From: Hamadaea sp013361475
GTDB taxonomy: Bacteria > Actinomycetota > Actinomycetes > Mycobacteriales > Micromonosporaceae
Length of the DNA stretch: 64,000 nucleotides
Assembly (NCBI RefSeq): GCF_040654195.1
Contig: NZ_JBFAHM010000023.1
Coordinates: 15,502 to 79,501, forward strand
Direction: 5' to 3'
Shown one piece after another: positions 8,336-15,939 of this stretch. The position numbers and the translations under genes were made by a program. The notes below the pieces were generated by a model that made no database searches, was not told the origin of the DNA, and saw only the letters and a program-made list of their open reading frames with translations. Position 1 is the first letter of the stretch. Each line of letters opens with the position of its first letter.

Positions 8336-9348
8336 AGATCACGATCAGCGATCTCGTGAAGACCTATCCGGGCCAGGCCCGACGGGCCACCGACGACGTC
8401 TCCCTAGAGGTCGCCGACGGCGAGTTCCTGGTGCTCGTCGGGCCGAGCGGGTGCGGGAAGACCACTCTGCTGCGGATGGTCGCCGGACTGGAGACACCCG
8501 ACGCGGGCACCATCCACATCGGAGATCGGGATGTCACCGGAGTGGCCGCCCGCCACCGGGGAATATCCATGGTCTTCCAGTCGTACGCGATCTTCCCGCA
8601 CTTGAAGGTACGCGACAACATCGGCTTCGGGCTGGCCATGCGCAAGGTGGACCCGGCCGAGATCCGTCGCCGGGTCGACCAGGCGGCCGAGTTGCTGCAG
8701 CTGACCGAGGTGCTCGACCGGTTCCCGGCTCAGCTGTCCGGCGGGCAGCGGCAGCGGGTGGCGGTGGCCCGCGCGGTCGTGGTCGACTCGGGCGTCCTGC
8801 TGATGGACGAACCTCTGTCCAACTTGGACGCGTTGTTGCGCCTCCAGTTCCGAGCCGAACTCAAGAAGATCGTCCGCGAGATCGGCACCACCACGCTTTA
8901 CGTCACGCACGACCAGGCGGAGGCGATGTCGCTCGGCGACCGGGTGGCAGTGATGCGCGACGGCCGGATCGCCCAGCTGGGCCCACCGCTGGAGGTCTAC
9001 GACGCGCCCGCCGACCAATTCGTCGGCGGATTCCTCGGCTCACCGCCGATGAACTTCCTCCCCGGCCCCGCCCTCGGCCACGCCCCCGACGTCCTGATCG
9101 GCGTACGCGCGGAGAAGGTCGCCGTCGACGCCGAGCGCGCCGACGACACGGTGCCGGCGACGGTCGAGGTCGTCGAACCGACCGGGGCTTCGATGCTGCT
9201 CACCGTGCTGCTCGACGGGCACCGCCTCAAGGTGTCCGCGCCGCCCACCTTCCAGACGTCGCCGGAGCAGCAGATCTGGCTGCGTTTCGACCCCGCGTCG
9301 TTGCGCTTCTACGACCCCGAGACCGGCCTCGCCTTGCTGACACGCTGA
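8332..9348 (+). CDS. Sugar ABC transporter ATPase, MalK/UgpC type
   Basis: A protein of 338 residues that starts at an ATG overlapping the upstream stop (ATGA). It has Walker A GPSGCGKTTL, signature LSGGQRQRVAVARA, Walker B LLMDEPLSNLDA and the switch histidine in TTLYVTHDQAEA. A C-terminal TOBE-like domain (residues about 235-338) is shorter than in full-length MalK. It powers the transporter made by the three preceding genes. As a UgpC/MsiK-like ATPase it might also serve the other sugar permease pair in this window (36.5-38.3 kb), which has no ATPase of its own. Confidence 0.92.
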   Translation: MKITISDLVKTYPGQARRATDDVSLEVADGEFLVLVGPSGCGKTTLLRMVAGLETPDAGTIHIGDRDVTGVAARHRGISMVFQSYAIFPHLKVRDNIGFGLAMRKVDPAEIRRRVDQAAELLQLTEVLDRFPAQLSGGQRQRVAVARAVVVDSGVLLMDEPLSNLDALLRLQFRAELKKIVREIGTTTLYVTHDQAEAMSLGDRVAVMRDGRIAQLGPPLEVYDAPADQFVGGFLGSPPMNFLPGPALGHAPDVLIGVRAEKVAVDAERADDTVPATVEVVEPTGASMLLTVLLDGHRLKVSAPPTFQTSPEQQIWLRFDPASLRFYDPETGLALLTR

Positions 9349-9351
9349 AAA

Positions 9352-9386
9352 AGCGGGCGGCGTCCCGCGAGGGAACGCCGCCCGCT
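9352..9386. terminator. Bidirectional intrinsic terminator
   Basis: A perfect 12-bp stem, AGCGGGCGGCGT / ACGCCGCCCGCT, with an 11-base loop, preceded by an A run on the plus strand. It separates the convergent ABC ATPase and small membrane protein genes. Confidence 0.75.
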
Positions 9387-9405
9387 CACAGGGAGACGGG
9401 CCGCA

Positions 9406-9561
9406 CTACCAGTAGTGCCGGCGGCCGGCCACGGGGCGGCCGACCGCACCGAGCAGGTAGAGGACAGCTCCGACCACCAGCAGGATGATGCCGAGCGTCT
9501 GCAGGATGCCGACGTGCAGCAGCCACCCCAGGAGAAGCAACACCACACCAGCGATAAGCAT
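9406..9561 (-). CDS. Small hydrophobic membrane protein, DUF6131-like (51 aa)
   Basis: This is a 51-residue reading frame on the minus strand. It starts MLIAGVVLLLLGWLLHVG, contains a second hydrophobic stretch (IILLVVGAVLYLLGAV) and ends in a basic tail (RPVAGRRHYW). A strong ribosome binding site (AGGAGG) lies 5-7 bases before the ATG. The two helices joined by a short loop and the GRRHY-type C-terminus match the tiny DUF6131-type proteins common in actinobacteria. Function is unknown. Confidence 0.8.
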   Translation of the reverse strand: MLIAGVVLLLLGWLLHVGILQTLGIILLVVGAVLYLLGAVGRPVAGRRHYW

Positions 9562-9623
9562 CGGGTTCCTCCTTCGATGTCGACGATGGAGTACCCGGAA
9601 CGCGAGATTTCTACACGGCGCGG

Positions 9624-10505
9624 CTAGACCAGGGCGAGTTCCTGGAACTTCGGCAGCACGATCTCCTCCGGCGTCACCGACGCCAGTTTCTCCATCGCCC
9701 GTTGAGCGTCGTCGTCCATCGGCGTGTAGACGCTGAACCGCACCTTTCGCTGGTCGCCTAGGTAGGAGTGGACGACTTCGGCGCGGATGGTGCCCGCCTC
9801 GTCGTGGCGCAGAGTTTTGAGGACGCCGTCGAGGCTGGCGACCTCCTGCCGCCGCCAGATCTCGGCGAACTCCGGCGAATGCGCCTCGACCAGTTTCACG
9901 AGCCGCTGCCAGCCCGGGTCGGCGACGTCGGCCGCCATCGCCACGCGCATCTTCGCGACCAGCCGCGGCGCGGTCTCCGCCCAGCCGCCGATGATCGTGC
10001 GCATACGCGGGTTGGCGAAGAAGAGCAGCAGAGAGTTCTGGTACTCGTCGGGCAGGCTCCGGTAGTCACCGAACATCGCCATGTAGGAATGGTTCGAGGC
10101 CAGAATCTCCCAGCGCGGCCCGACGACGACCGCCGGATAGGGATCGACCTGGCTCAGCATCAGCTCCACGGCCCGGCCGACCTTCGGCTCCCGCGTGGCG
10201 GGGTGCGGCTCGTTCAGCTCGGCCAGGGTGAACAGGTGCTGGCGCTCGGCGTCGTCCATCCGCAGCACCCGGGCCACCGCGCCGAGCACCTGCGTCGACA
10301 CGTTGATCGGCCGGCCCTGCTCCAGCCAGGTGTACCAGGTCACACCGATGCCCGAGAGCATCGCGACCTCCTCCCGGCGCAGGCCGGGCGTACGCCGCCG
10401 CAGGCCGTCAGGAAGCCCCACCATTTCCGGGGTGGTGCGCTCTCGACGGGATCGAATGAACTCACCTAGGGCTTGTCTGCGCTGCTCTTCCCGACCCTGG
10501 TTCAC
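9624..10505 (-). CDS. XRE-family regulator with MmyB-like ligand domain
   Basis: A protein of 293 residues. The N-terminal helix-turn-helix (residues about 35-75, TPGLRREEVAMLSGIGVTWY) is followed by the MmyB-like domain (PYPAVVVGPRWEILASNHSY, then LLLFFANPRMR), which in this family is thought to bind a fatty acyl or similar ligand. A TAGGCT box 6 bases before the GTG start (10512-10517) suggests leaderless translation. It is divergent from an MFS exporter and probably controls it. Confidence 0.9.
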   Translation of the reverse strand: MNQGREEQRRQALGEFIRSRRERTTPEMVGLPDGLRRRTPGLRREEVAMLSGIGVTWYTWLEQGRPINVSTQVLGAVARVLRMDDAERQHLFTLAELNEPHPATREPKVGRAVELMLSQVDPYPAVVVGPRWEILASNHSYMAMFGDYRSLPDEYQNSLLLFFANPRMRTIIGGWAETAPRLVAKMRVAMAADVADPGWQRLVKLVEAHSPEFAEIWRRQEVASLDGVLKTLRHDEAGTIRAEVVHSYLGDQRKVRFSVYTPMDDDAQRAMEKLASVTPEEIVLPKFQELALV

Positions 10506-10526
10506 CCGGATAGCCTAGCAGCCGCG

Positions 10527-10574
10527 GTACCAGTATCACCGGGCTCTAGGTACCAGGCTTGAGCGCGTACCAGG
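10527..10574. promoter_or_regulatory. Repeated TACCAG boxes between MmyB regulator and MFS gene
   Basis: GGTACCAG occurs at 10527-10534 and 10549-10556, and CGTACCAG at 10567-10574. GTATCACC and GGTGATCG also form an inverted pair. The spacings (22 and 18 bases) put the boxes on roughly one face of the helix. These are candidate binding sites for the MmyB-type regulator. Confidence 0.4.
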
Positions 10575-10582
10575 GTGATCGT

Positions 10583-11968
10583 ATGACCACTGCGACGCTT
10601 CCCGCCGCCACCGCCGTCACCCGGCCGACGGCGCCGTGGCGGGCACTGCCGATCTTGTTGCTCGGCGCGTTCCTGCCCATCCTCGACGCCTTCATCGTCA
10701 ACGTCGCCCTCCCGACCATCGGGCGTACGCTCAACGCCGGTCCGGCAGCACTGGAGCTGACCGTGTCCGGCTACGGCGTCGCGTACGCCTGCACGCTGGT
10801 GGCCGGGGGTCGCCTCGGCGACCGCTTCGGCCGCAAGCGGATGCTGCTCATCGGCATGAGCGCGTTCACCATTGCCTCGGCCGCCTGCGGGCTGGCCCCG
10901 ACCGCCGGTGCGCTGATCGCCTTCCGAATTCTCCAAGGACTGGGCGCCGCTCTGCTCTTCCCGCAGGTACTGGCCTCGATCCAGGCCGGTTTCGAGGGCG
11001 CCGACCGGCAGAAGGCGCTCGGCCTGTTCGGGTCGATGGCCGGGCTGGCCGGCGCGGTCGGCCAGATCCTCGGCGGCGCGCTGCTCGCCTGGGACGTCGC
11101 CGGACTCGGCTGGCGGCCGCTCTTCCTGATCAACGTGCCCGTCGGCATCGCCGCCGTCGTGCTCGGCCGGCGGTTCGTCCCCGAGTCCCGGGCTCCCCGC
11201 GCGACCGGCATCGACGTGTGGGGCGCGCTTCTGCTGGCCGCCACCATCGCACTTCTCCTACTCCCGGTCACCCTTGGGCGTACCGAGGGATGGCCATTGT
11301 GGACGTGGCTGAGCCTGGCCGCGGTCGTGCCGGCCGCGGTGGCGTTCTTCTGGACCCAGGCCCGGCAGGAACGGCGCGGCGGCAACCCGCTGTTGCCGCC
11401 GAGCCTGCTGAGCCTGCGCCTGGCCCGGCGCGCGCTGCTCGCGATCCTGCTGTTCGCCACGCTCATCGGCGGCTTCCTGTTCACCGTCGCCGTGACCCTG
11501 CAGATGGGCCACGGATTCGGGCCGATGGCCGCCGGGCTGGCGATGGGGCCGTGCGCGATCACGTTCCTCTACGTCTCGCTGCGCGTCGGCCGCTGGGTCA
11601 GCCGGTACGGCGTCCGGGTCCTGATCGGCGGTGCGCTGATCTTCGGCCTCGGGATCGTGGCGTTCGCCGCCGTGATCAAGTACACCGACCACCTGACCGT
11701 CATCGAGGCGGCGGTGCCGCTGGTGGTCGTCGGAGTCGGCTGGGCGATGGTGCTGTCGCCGGCGATCGGCTTCGTGCTGTCGGGGCTGCCCGCAGATCGC
11801 GCGGGGCTGGCCGGGGGCGTGCTGTCGACGGCGATGCAACTGGGCCTGGCGCTCGGCGCCTCGCTTCTCGGCTCGCTCCTGTTCGCCACGAGTCAGCTGG
11901 TGGCCCTGGGCTGCTGTCTGATCCTGGCGGTGTCGACCGCGATCGCGTACAGCCGCCTGCGCTCATGA
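10583..11968 (+). CDS. MFS transporter, DHA2-like drug exporter
   Basis: A protein of about 461 residues with 12-14 predicted membrane helices. Motif A is GGRLGDRFGRKRM after helix 2, and the DHA-type motif in helix 1 is LLLGAFLPILDAFIVNVALP. It is probably a proton-driven exporter of small hydrophobic compounds. ATG at 10583 was chosen because the upstream TTG at 10559 lies among the putative operator boxes. It is divergent from the MmyB-type regulator. Confidence 0.88.
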   Translation: MTTATLPAATAVTRPTAPWRALPILLLGAFLPILDAFIVNVALPTIGRTLNAGPAALELTVSGYGVAYACTLVAGGRLGDRFGRKRMLLIGMSAFTIASAACGLAPTAGALIAFRILQGLGAALLFPQVLASIQAGFEGADRQKALGLFGSMAGLAGAVGQILGGALLAWDVAGLGWRPLFLINVPVGIAAVVLGRRFVPESRAPRATGIDVWGALLLAATIALLLLPVTLGRTEGWPLWTWLSLAAVVPAAVAFFWTQARQERRGGNPLLPPSLLSLRLARRALLAILLFATLIGGFLFTVAVTLQMGHGFGPMAAGLAMGPCAITFLYVSLRVGRWVSRYGVRVLIGGALIFGLGIVAFAAVIKYTDHLTVIEAAVPLVVVGVGWAMVLSPAIGFVLSGLPADRAGLAGGVLSTAMQLGLALGASLLGSLLFATSQLVALGCCLILAVSTAIAYSRLRS

Positions 11969-11991
11969 TCGCGCGGAATATGCTGGCAGGC

Positions 11992-12729
11992 ATGAGCTTT
12001 CCACCGTCCGCACCGCCGATCGAGGACGTCAAAAAGGTCCTCTGCGTGTTCGCCCACCCCGACGACGTCGACTTCGGCAGCGCCGCCACCGTGGCACGCT
12101 GGGTCGACGAGGGCCTCGAGGTCGCGTACGTGCTGGTGACCCGGGGTGACGCCGGCGGCTTCGACGACACGCCCCGCGGTGAGATGCCCGGCCTCCGCGA
12201 GGCCGAGCAGCGGGCCGCGGCCGCGGCGATCGGCGTCACCCAGGTCGAGTTCCTGGAAGGCTACTTCGACGGCAGGCTCACGCCGTCCCTGGAGCTGCGG
12301 CGCGACCTCGTCGCGGCCATCCGCCGCCACCGCCCGGACCGCATCCTCACCAGCTCGCCGCTGCGCCGGTGGGAGCGGATCTCGGGCCCGAGTCACCCGG
12401 ACCACCTGGCCGTGGGCGAGGCCACGACCTGTGCGGTCTACCCGGACGCCCGCAACGAGTTCGCGCTGCCCGAACTGATGGCGGCCGGGCTGGAACCGTG
12501 GACCGTCCGGGAGGTGTGGTACTCGGGCGGCCCCAACCCTGACCACGCCATCGACGCCACCGACTACTTCGACCGCAAACTCGCCGCCCTCCACGCACAC
12601 GCCTCGCAGACCCGGCACATGGAAGACCTCGAAGGCATGCTGCGCGGCTGGATGGGGACGACGGCGGAGGCCGCCGGGCTGGCGGAGGGGCGGCTGGCGG
12701 AGGCCTACACCATCATCCGCACCGAATAG
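11992..12729 (+). CDS. PIG-L (LmbE) family deacetylase
   Basis: About 245 residues. The zinc-binding and catalytic motif CVFAHPDDVDF lies near residue 15, and the third metal ligand is in GPSHPDHLAVGEA. Families with this fold deacetylate N-acetylglucosaminyl compounds (MshB, Mca) or other amides. Alternative starts are ATG 11965, overlapping the MFS stop as ATGA, and ATG 11980. A purine-rich GGCAGG precedes 11992. Coupling to the exporter suggests a related role, but the substrate is not evident. Confidence 0.85.
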   Translation: MSFPPSAPPIEDVKKVLCVFAHPDDVDFGSAATVARWVDEGLEVAYVLVTRGDAGGFDDTPRGEMPGLREAEQRAAAAAIGVTQVEFLEGYFDGRLTPSLELRRDLVAAIRRHRPDRILTSSPLRRWERISGPSHPDHLAVGEATTCAVYPDARNEFALPELMAAGLEPWTVREVWYSGGPNPDHAIDATDYFDRKLAALHAHASQTRHMEDLEGMLRGWMGTTAEAAGLAEGRLAEAYTIIRTE

Positions 12730-12807
12730 CGTGATCATCGCGTCAGCCATGCTGGTTACTCGGGCATTTCGCCGCCGGAAGCAGCATGGCTGGCGCAATG
12801 ATCACGC
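12729..12807. repeat. Palindromic repeat family 2, copy A (79 bases)
   Basis: Arms of about 26 bases (GCGTGATCAT..GCGTCAGCCATGCTG and its inverse ending AATGATCACGC) flank a conserved centre, CGGGCATTTCGCC. It lies exactly between the convergent PIG-L and LuxR genes, touching the PIG-L stop. Further copies are at 41881-41957 and 43904-43982. It is probably a bidirectional terminator. Confidence 0.9.
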
Positions 12808-12810
12808 GCG

Positions 12811-15564
12811 TCAGCGGGTGAGCGCGCCCGCGACCTCGGTCCGCGAGGCGACGCCGAGCTTGTGCAGGATGCTCGAAACGTGCACAGCCGCGGTCTTCGG
12901 CGAGATGTAGAGCCGCCGGGCCAGCTCGGCGTTGGTCAGCCCTTCGGCGACGAGGAGGGCCACTTCCCTTTCGCGGGGCGTCAGCGGCACCACGCCGTTG
13001 GCGGCCGCTCGGCTCTGCGCCGGGGCCAGGCCGAGCTGCGCCCGGACCTGGTCGAGCTGGGCGACGCGCCAGCCACCCCAGCGACTCAGCAGGTCGGCCG
13101 CCTTGTCGGCGAGTTTCGTCGCGGCGGCGGTCTGCCCGGCGGCGAGCAGCCGGCGGGCGGCGAGCGTGTGCGCCGTTCCGCGTACGCTCGGCGGCAGGAT
13201 CGCCGAGTCGAACACCGCCCGGTAGCCGCGCAACGCGCGGTCGTCGTCGCCGGCGAGTTCGGCCAGTTGCGCCGTCACGAGTTCTCGCCAGTCGTCCCAG
13301 AGTTGCCCGTCGAGCATCACGTCGCCGAGGTGGCGTACGCGATCGCGGGGCAGCCCTGCGTACAGGGCGGCGGTGATCAGATCGTGCGCTTGTTCGCCGC
13401 TACGCCAGGGCTGCTGTGCCAACGCCGCCAGGACGACGTCGAGCAGGTCGATCGCCCGGTCGTCACCGGAGCGGCAGGCGAGGTGGAACTCCAGCCCGGG
13501 CAGGACCAGCGGCGACAACCCGGGCTGGGAGCGCAGCTCGGCCAGGATCGCCGTGACCCGGCGGAGTTCACCGGCTTCGAGGCTGAGCCCGGCGAGGAAG
13601 ACGGAGTGGTAGTCGGCACGCCGGCCCCGCAGCGCGTAGCCCCGGTCCCGCGTACGTCCCTCGTCGAGGGCGGCGATCCCGGCGGCGAGGTCGCCCTCCC
13701 GCATCGCGATGCGCGCCCGCCCCTGGAAGTACGCCGCCACGGCGAGCGACTCGAACCCGGCCCGCTCGGCGTCGACGCGCATGCGTTCGAGCACTTCGGC
13801 CTGGTCGGCGAGGGACTCCGAAGGCGGCATCTGCACAAGGTTGTAGAGGGCGCGGGCGGACAGCACCCACTCCCCCAGCTTCTCCGCCTCGTCGATCAGC
13901 CCGGCCAGGATGGCGCGCCCCTCTTCGGCCGTCGCGGGCTGCTCGGCGAGCGTCGAACCCTTCTCGACCAGGGCGGCCAGGCGTACGGCGGGCAGGTCGA
14001 ACTCGGCCGCCAGGGCGAGCGCCCGGTCGGACCAAAGCAGCGCCTCCTCGACCCGGTCGCGCAGCATCGCCGACTGGGCGACGGCGGTCATCGCCCGCGC
14101 CTGGTCGGCTCCCGGCGGCAGGGTCGCGAGGAGTTCCTGGATCTCCGTCGTCCACGACTCCATGCCGGCGGTGTCGTCGGACTCCCAGGCCAGCCGGATC
14201 AGCAGGTAGAGCGCGTCGGCGCGATCGGTCGAGGTGGTGGCCAGATCGCGCCACTTCCGCGCGTACTCCGCGGCGTCGTCGAGCAGCCCGGCCAGCCAGG
14301 CGGCCCGGGCGGCCGCGCTGAGCAGTTCGAGGTCGTCGCCCTCCTCCTCCAGGCCCATCTCGGCCAGCTGCAACGCCTGGTACGCCGATCCGATGGACAG
14401 GTAGAGAGCGGCTCCCCGCCGGGCGGCGGCGACCATGTCGTCGTAGCGTCCCGCGGCTGCGGCGTGGTGCGCCACCAGCGCCGGGTCGACCTCGTCCGCC
14501 GAGAGCAACGCCTCCAGGGCGGCCTCATGGAGGCGGCGGCGTTGGCGGCCGAGCATCTGACCGGTGATCGCCTCGCGCAGCAACGCGTGCCGGAAGGTGA
14601 ACTCGTCCTCGCCCGACTCCACCAGCACGCCGCGCTGGACGAGTTCCCGTAGGACGTCGATGAGGTCGTCCTCACCGGCTTTGGTGACCGCCGCGAGCAG
14701 GTCGAACGGGATGCGGTGACCGAGCAGGGCGGCCGCCTCGAGGATGCGCTGCCCCGCCGGGTCGAGCCCGGTCGCCTGACGACGGAGCACCTCGGCGAGG
14801 CTCCACGGCAGGGGCTGCTCGCTGACCGCTTCGAGATCCTGCCCCGCGTATGCCCGCAGCAACTCCTCCAGGAAGAAGGGATTGCCGCCGGTGCGGTTGT
14901 GCAAGGTGACGGCGGTTCGATAGGACACGGGCCGCCCGCCCGCGATGGCCAGCATGGCCGCGGTCTCCGCGGTGGTCAGCCGCTCCAGTCGCAGGTGCGT
15001 CACGGCATGCCGGCGTTCCATCCGCTCCAGCAGCGCTGACACGGGATGACGGCTGGTGACCTCGCCCGGACGATAGGTCCCGATGAGCACATGGGCGCCG
15101 GGCCGGTCGGCGAGGCGCTCGAACAGAGCGGCGCTCTCGGAATCGGCCCAGTGGAGGTCCTCGAAGACGAGGACCGACGGGGCGTCGCCGACCAGCCGGG
15201 AGACGATGTCCAACCCCGCGTGCAGCCGCTCGACCGGGCTGCGGCCGGGGTCGACCAACGCGGCGACCTCCGCGTCCACCCCGAGCACGCCCCGGGAGGC
15301 CAGCCACCCCGCCCCGTCGATCGCGTCGAGCAGCAGCTCATAGGGCCGGGCGAGGGAACCCGGCTCGGCGTGGCCGACCAGCACGACGGTGCCCTCCGGC
15401 AGCGTCGGCAGGAACTCCTGGATCAGCCGGGTCTTGCCGATGCCGGGCTCACCACCGACGATCGCGACCTGCGGACGGCCGGACGCGACGAGACGCGTCA
15501 ATTGACGCAGCTCGTGGTCTCGGCCGATCATGCTCTGGCTCGCGCCGTCGCGCAGGAAACGCAC
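12811..15564 (-). CDS. LAL-type LuxR-family transcriptional regulator
   Basis: A protein of 917 residues. The N-terminal AAA-type ATPase has Walker A (VGGEPGIGKTRL, near residue 40) and Walker B-like VLVFEDLHWAD. A long TPR-like helical middle follows, and the C-terminal GerE/LuxR helix-turn-helix is PLTPREREVALLVAEGLTNA. This is a large ATP-binding LuxR activator, often linked to sugar or secondary-metabolite control. GTG at 15564 was chosen because a longer frame would read antisense into the adjacent small gene and its hairpin. The target genes are not evident. Confidence 0.9.
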   Translation of the reverse strand: MRFLRDGASQSMIGRDHELRQLTRLVASGRPQVAIVGGEPGIGKTRLIQEFLPTLPEGTVVLVGHAEPGSLARPYELLLDAIDGAGWLASRGVLGVDAEVAALVDPGRSPVERLHAGLDIVSRLVGDAPSVLVFEDLHWADSESAALFERLADRPGAHVLIGTYRPGEVTSRHPVSALLERMERRHAVTHLRLERLTTAETAAMLAIAGGRPVSYRTAVTLHNRTGGNPFFLEELLRAYAGQDLEAVSEQPLPWSLAEVLRRQATGLDPAGQRILEAAALLGHRIPFDLLAAVTKAGEDDLIDVLRELVQRGVLVESGEDEFTFRHALLREAITGQMLGRQRRRLHEAALEALLSADEVDPALVAHHAAAAGRYDDMVAAARRGAALYLSIGSAYQALQLAEMGLEEEGDDLELLSAAARAAWLAGLLDDAAEYARKWRDLATTSTDRADALYLLIRLAWESDDTAGMESWTTEIQELLATLPPGADQARAMTAVAQSAMLRDRVEEALLWSDRALALAAEFDLPAVRLAALVEKGSTLAEQPATAEEGRAILAGLIDEAEKLGEWVLSARALYNLVQMPPSESLADQAEVLERMRVDAERAGFESLAVAAYFQGRARIAMREGDLAAGIAALDEGRTRDRGYALRGRRADYHSVFLAGLSLEAGELRRVTAILAELRSQPGLSPLVLPGLEFHLACRSGDDRAIDLLDVVLAALAQQPWRSGEQAHDLITAALYAGLPRDRVRHLGDVMLDGQLWDDWRELVTAQLAELAGDDDRALRGYRAVFDSAILPPSVRGTAHTLAARRLLAAGQTAAATKLADKAADLLSRWGGWRVAQLDQVRAQLGLAPAQSRAAANGVVPLTPREREVALLVAEGLTNAELARRLYISPKTAAVHVSSILHKLGVASRTEVAGALTR

Positions 15565-15606
15565 GCCACCAAGATACCGGCGACGTGGGACAGGCCCTAG
15601 ACCGTT

Positions 15607-15638
15607 GTGAGCCGCCCCTCGGTGGAGGAGCGGCTCAC
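15607..15638. terminator. Hairpin terminator downstream of the 45-aa gene
   Basis: A 14-bp stem with one mismatch (GTGAGCCGCCCCTC / GAGGAGCGGCTCAC) and loop GGTG. It lies between the stop of the small gene and the LuxR start, both on the minus strand. Confidence 0.65.
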
Positions 15639-15659
15639 AGCAGACGGTCTCCGGCGCGA

Positions 15660-15797
15660 TCACTTGTGAGATCGCTCCGCGCGCTTGCTCCGGCTCCTGC
15701 GAGCCCGGGCGAGGACGCGGGTGCGGTCGGCCTCCGCGATCAGCTCCTGCTGGTGGAGCTTGGCCATGTCGAACAGGGTGTCGGGCGAGGTGAACAT
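15660..15797 (-). CDS. Small basic helical protein (45 aa), unknown function
   Basis: The reading frame starts MFTSPDTLFDMAKLHQQELI and ends in an Arg/Lys-rich tail (RSRSKRAERSHK). AAGGAG lies 6 bases before the ATG. A longer version from GTG at 15833 is possible. It looks like one amphipathic helix with a basic tail, a pattern seen in small conserved actinobacterial proteins that I cannot assign. The hairpin downstream and a promoter-like pair upstream support a real gene. Confidence 0.65.
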   Translation of the reverse strand: MFTSPDTLFDMAKLHQQELIAEADRTRVLARARRSRSKRAERSHK

Positions 15798-15833
15798 CTT
15801 CGGCTCCTTGGTGATGTCTTGTTCTTTCGTCAC

Positions 15834-15861
15834 CACCTATGTTCCGCTGGTAAGGAGTCAA
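15834..15861 (-). promoter_or_regulatory. Possible promoter of the 45-aa gene
   Basis: On the minus strand TTGACT (15861-15856) and TAGGTG (15839-15834) are separated by 16 bases. Transcription would start upstream of the AAGGAG ribosome binding site. Confidence 0.35.
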
Positions 15862-15921
15862 AGCCATCAGGAGCGATGACGTATCTTGCCCGGACCGGCC
15901 TACCTACCCCTCCCGGAGCCC

Positions 15922-15939
15922 GCCTAGGTATACCTAGGC
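15922..15939. promoter_or_regulatory. Perfect 18-base palindrome at the GH3 gene end
   Basis: GCCTAGGTATACCTAGGC directly abuts the GH3 stop codon. It has no loop, so it resembles a protein-binding site more than a terminator. It lies about 60 bases upstream of the possible promoter of the 45-aa gene. Function is unknown. Confidence 0.4.

Noticed and set aside
15565..15867. N-terminal extension of the LuxR regulator
   Set aside because: The extra 101 codons lie in another frame of the 45-aa gene and its hairpin and show no domain; GTG 15564 gives the normal family start.
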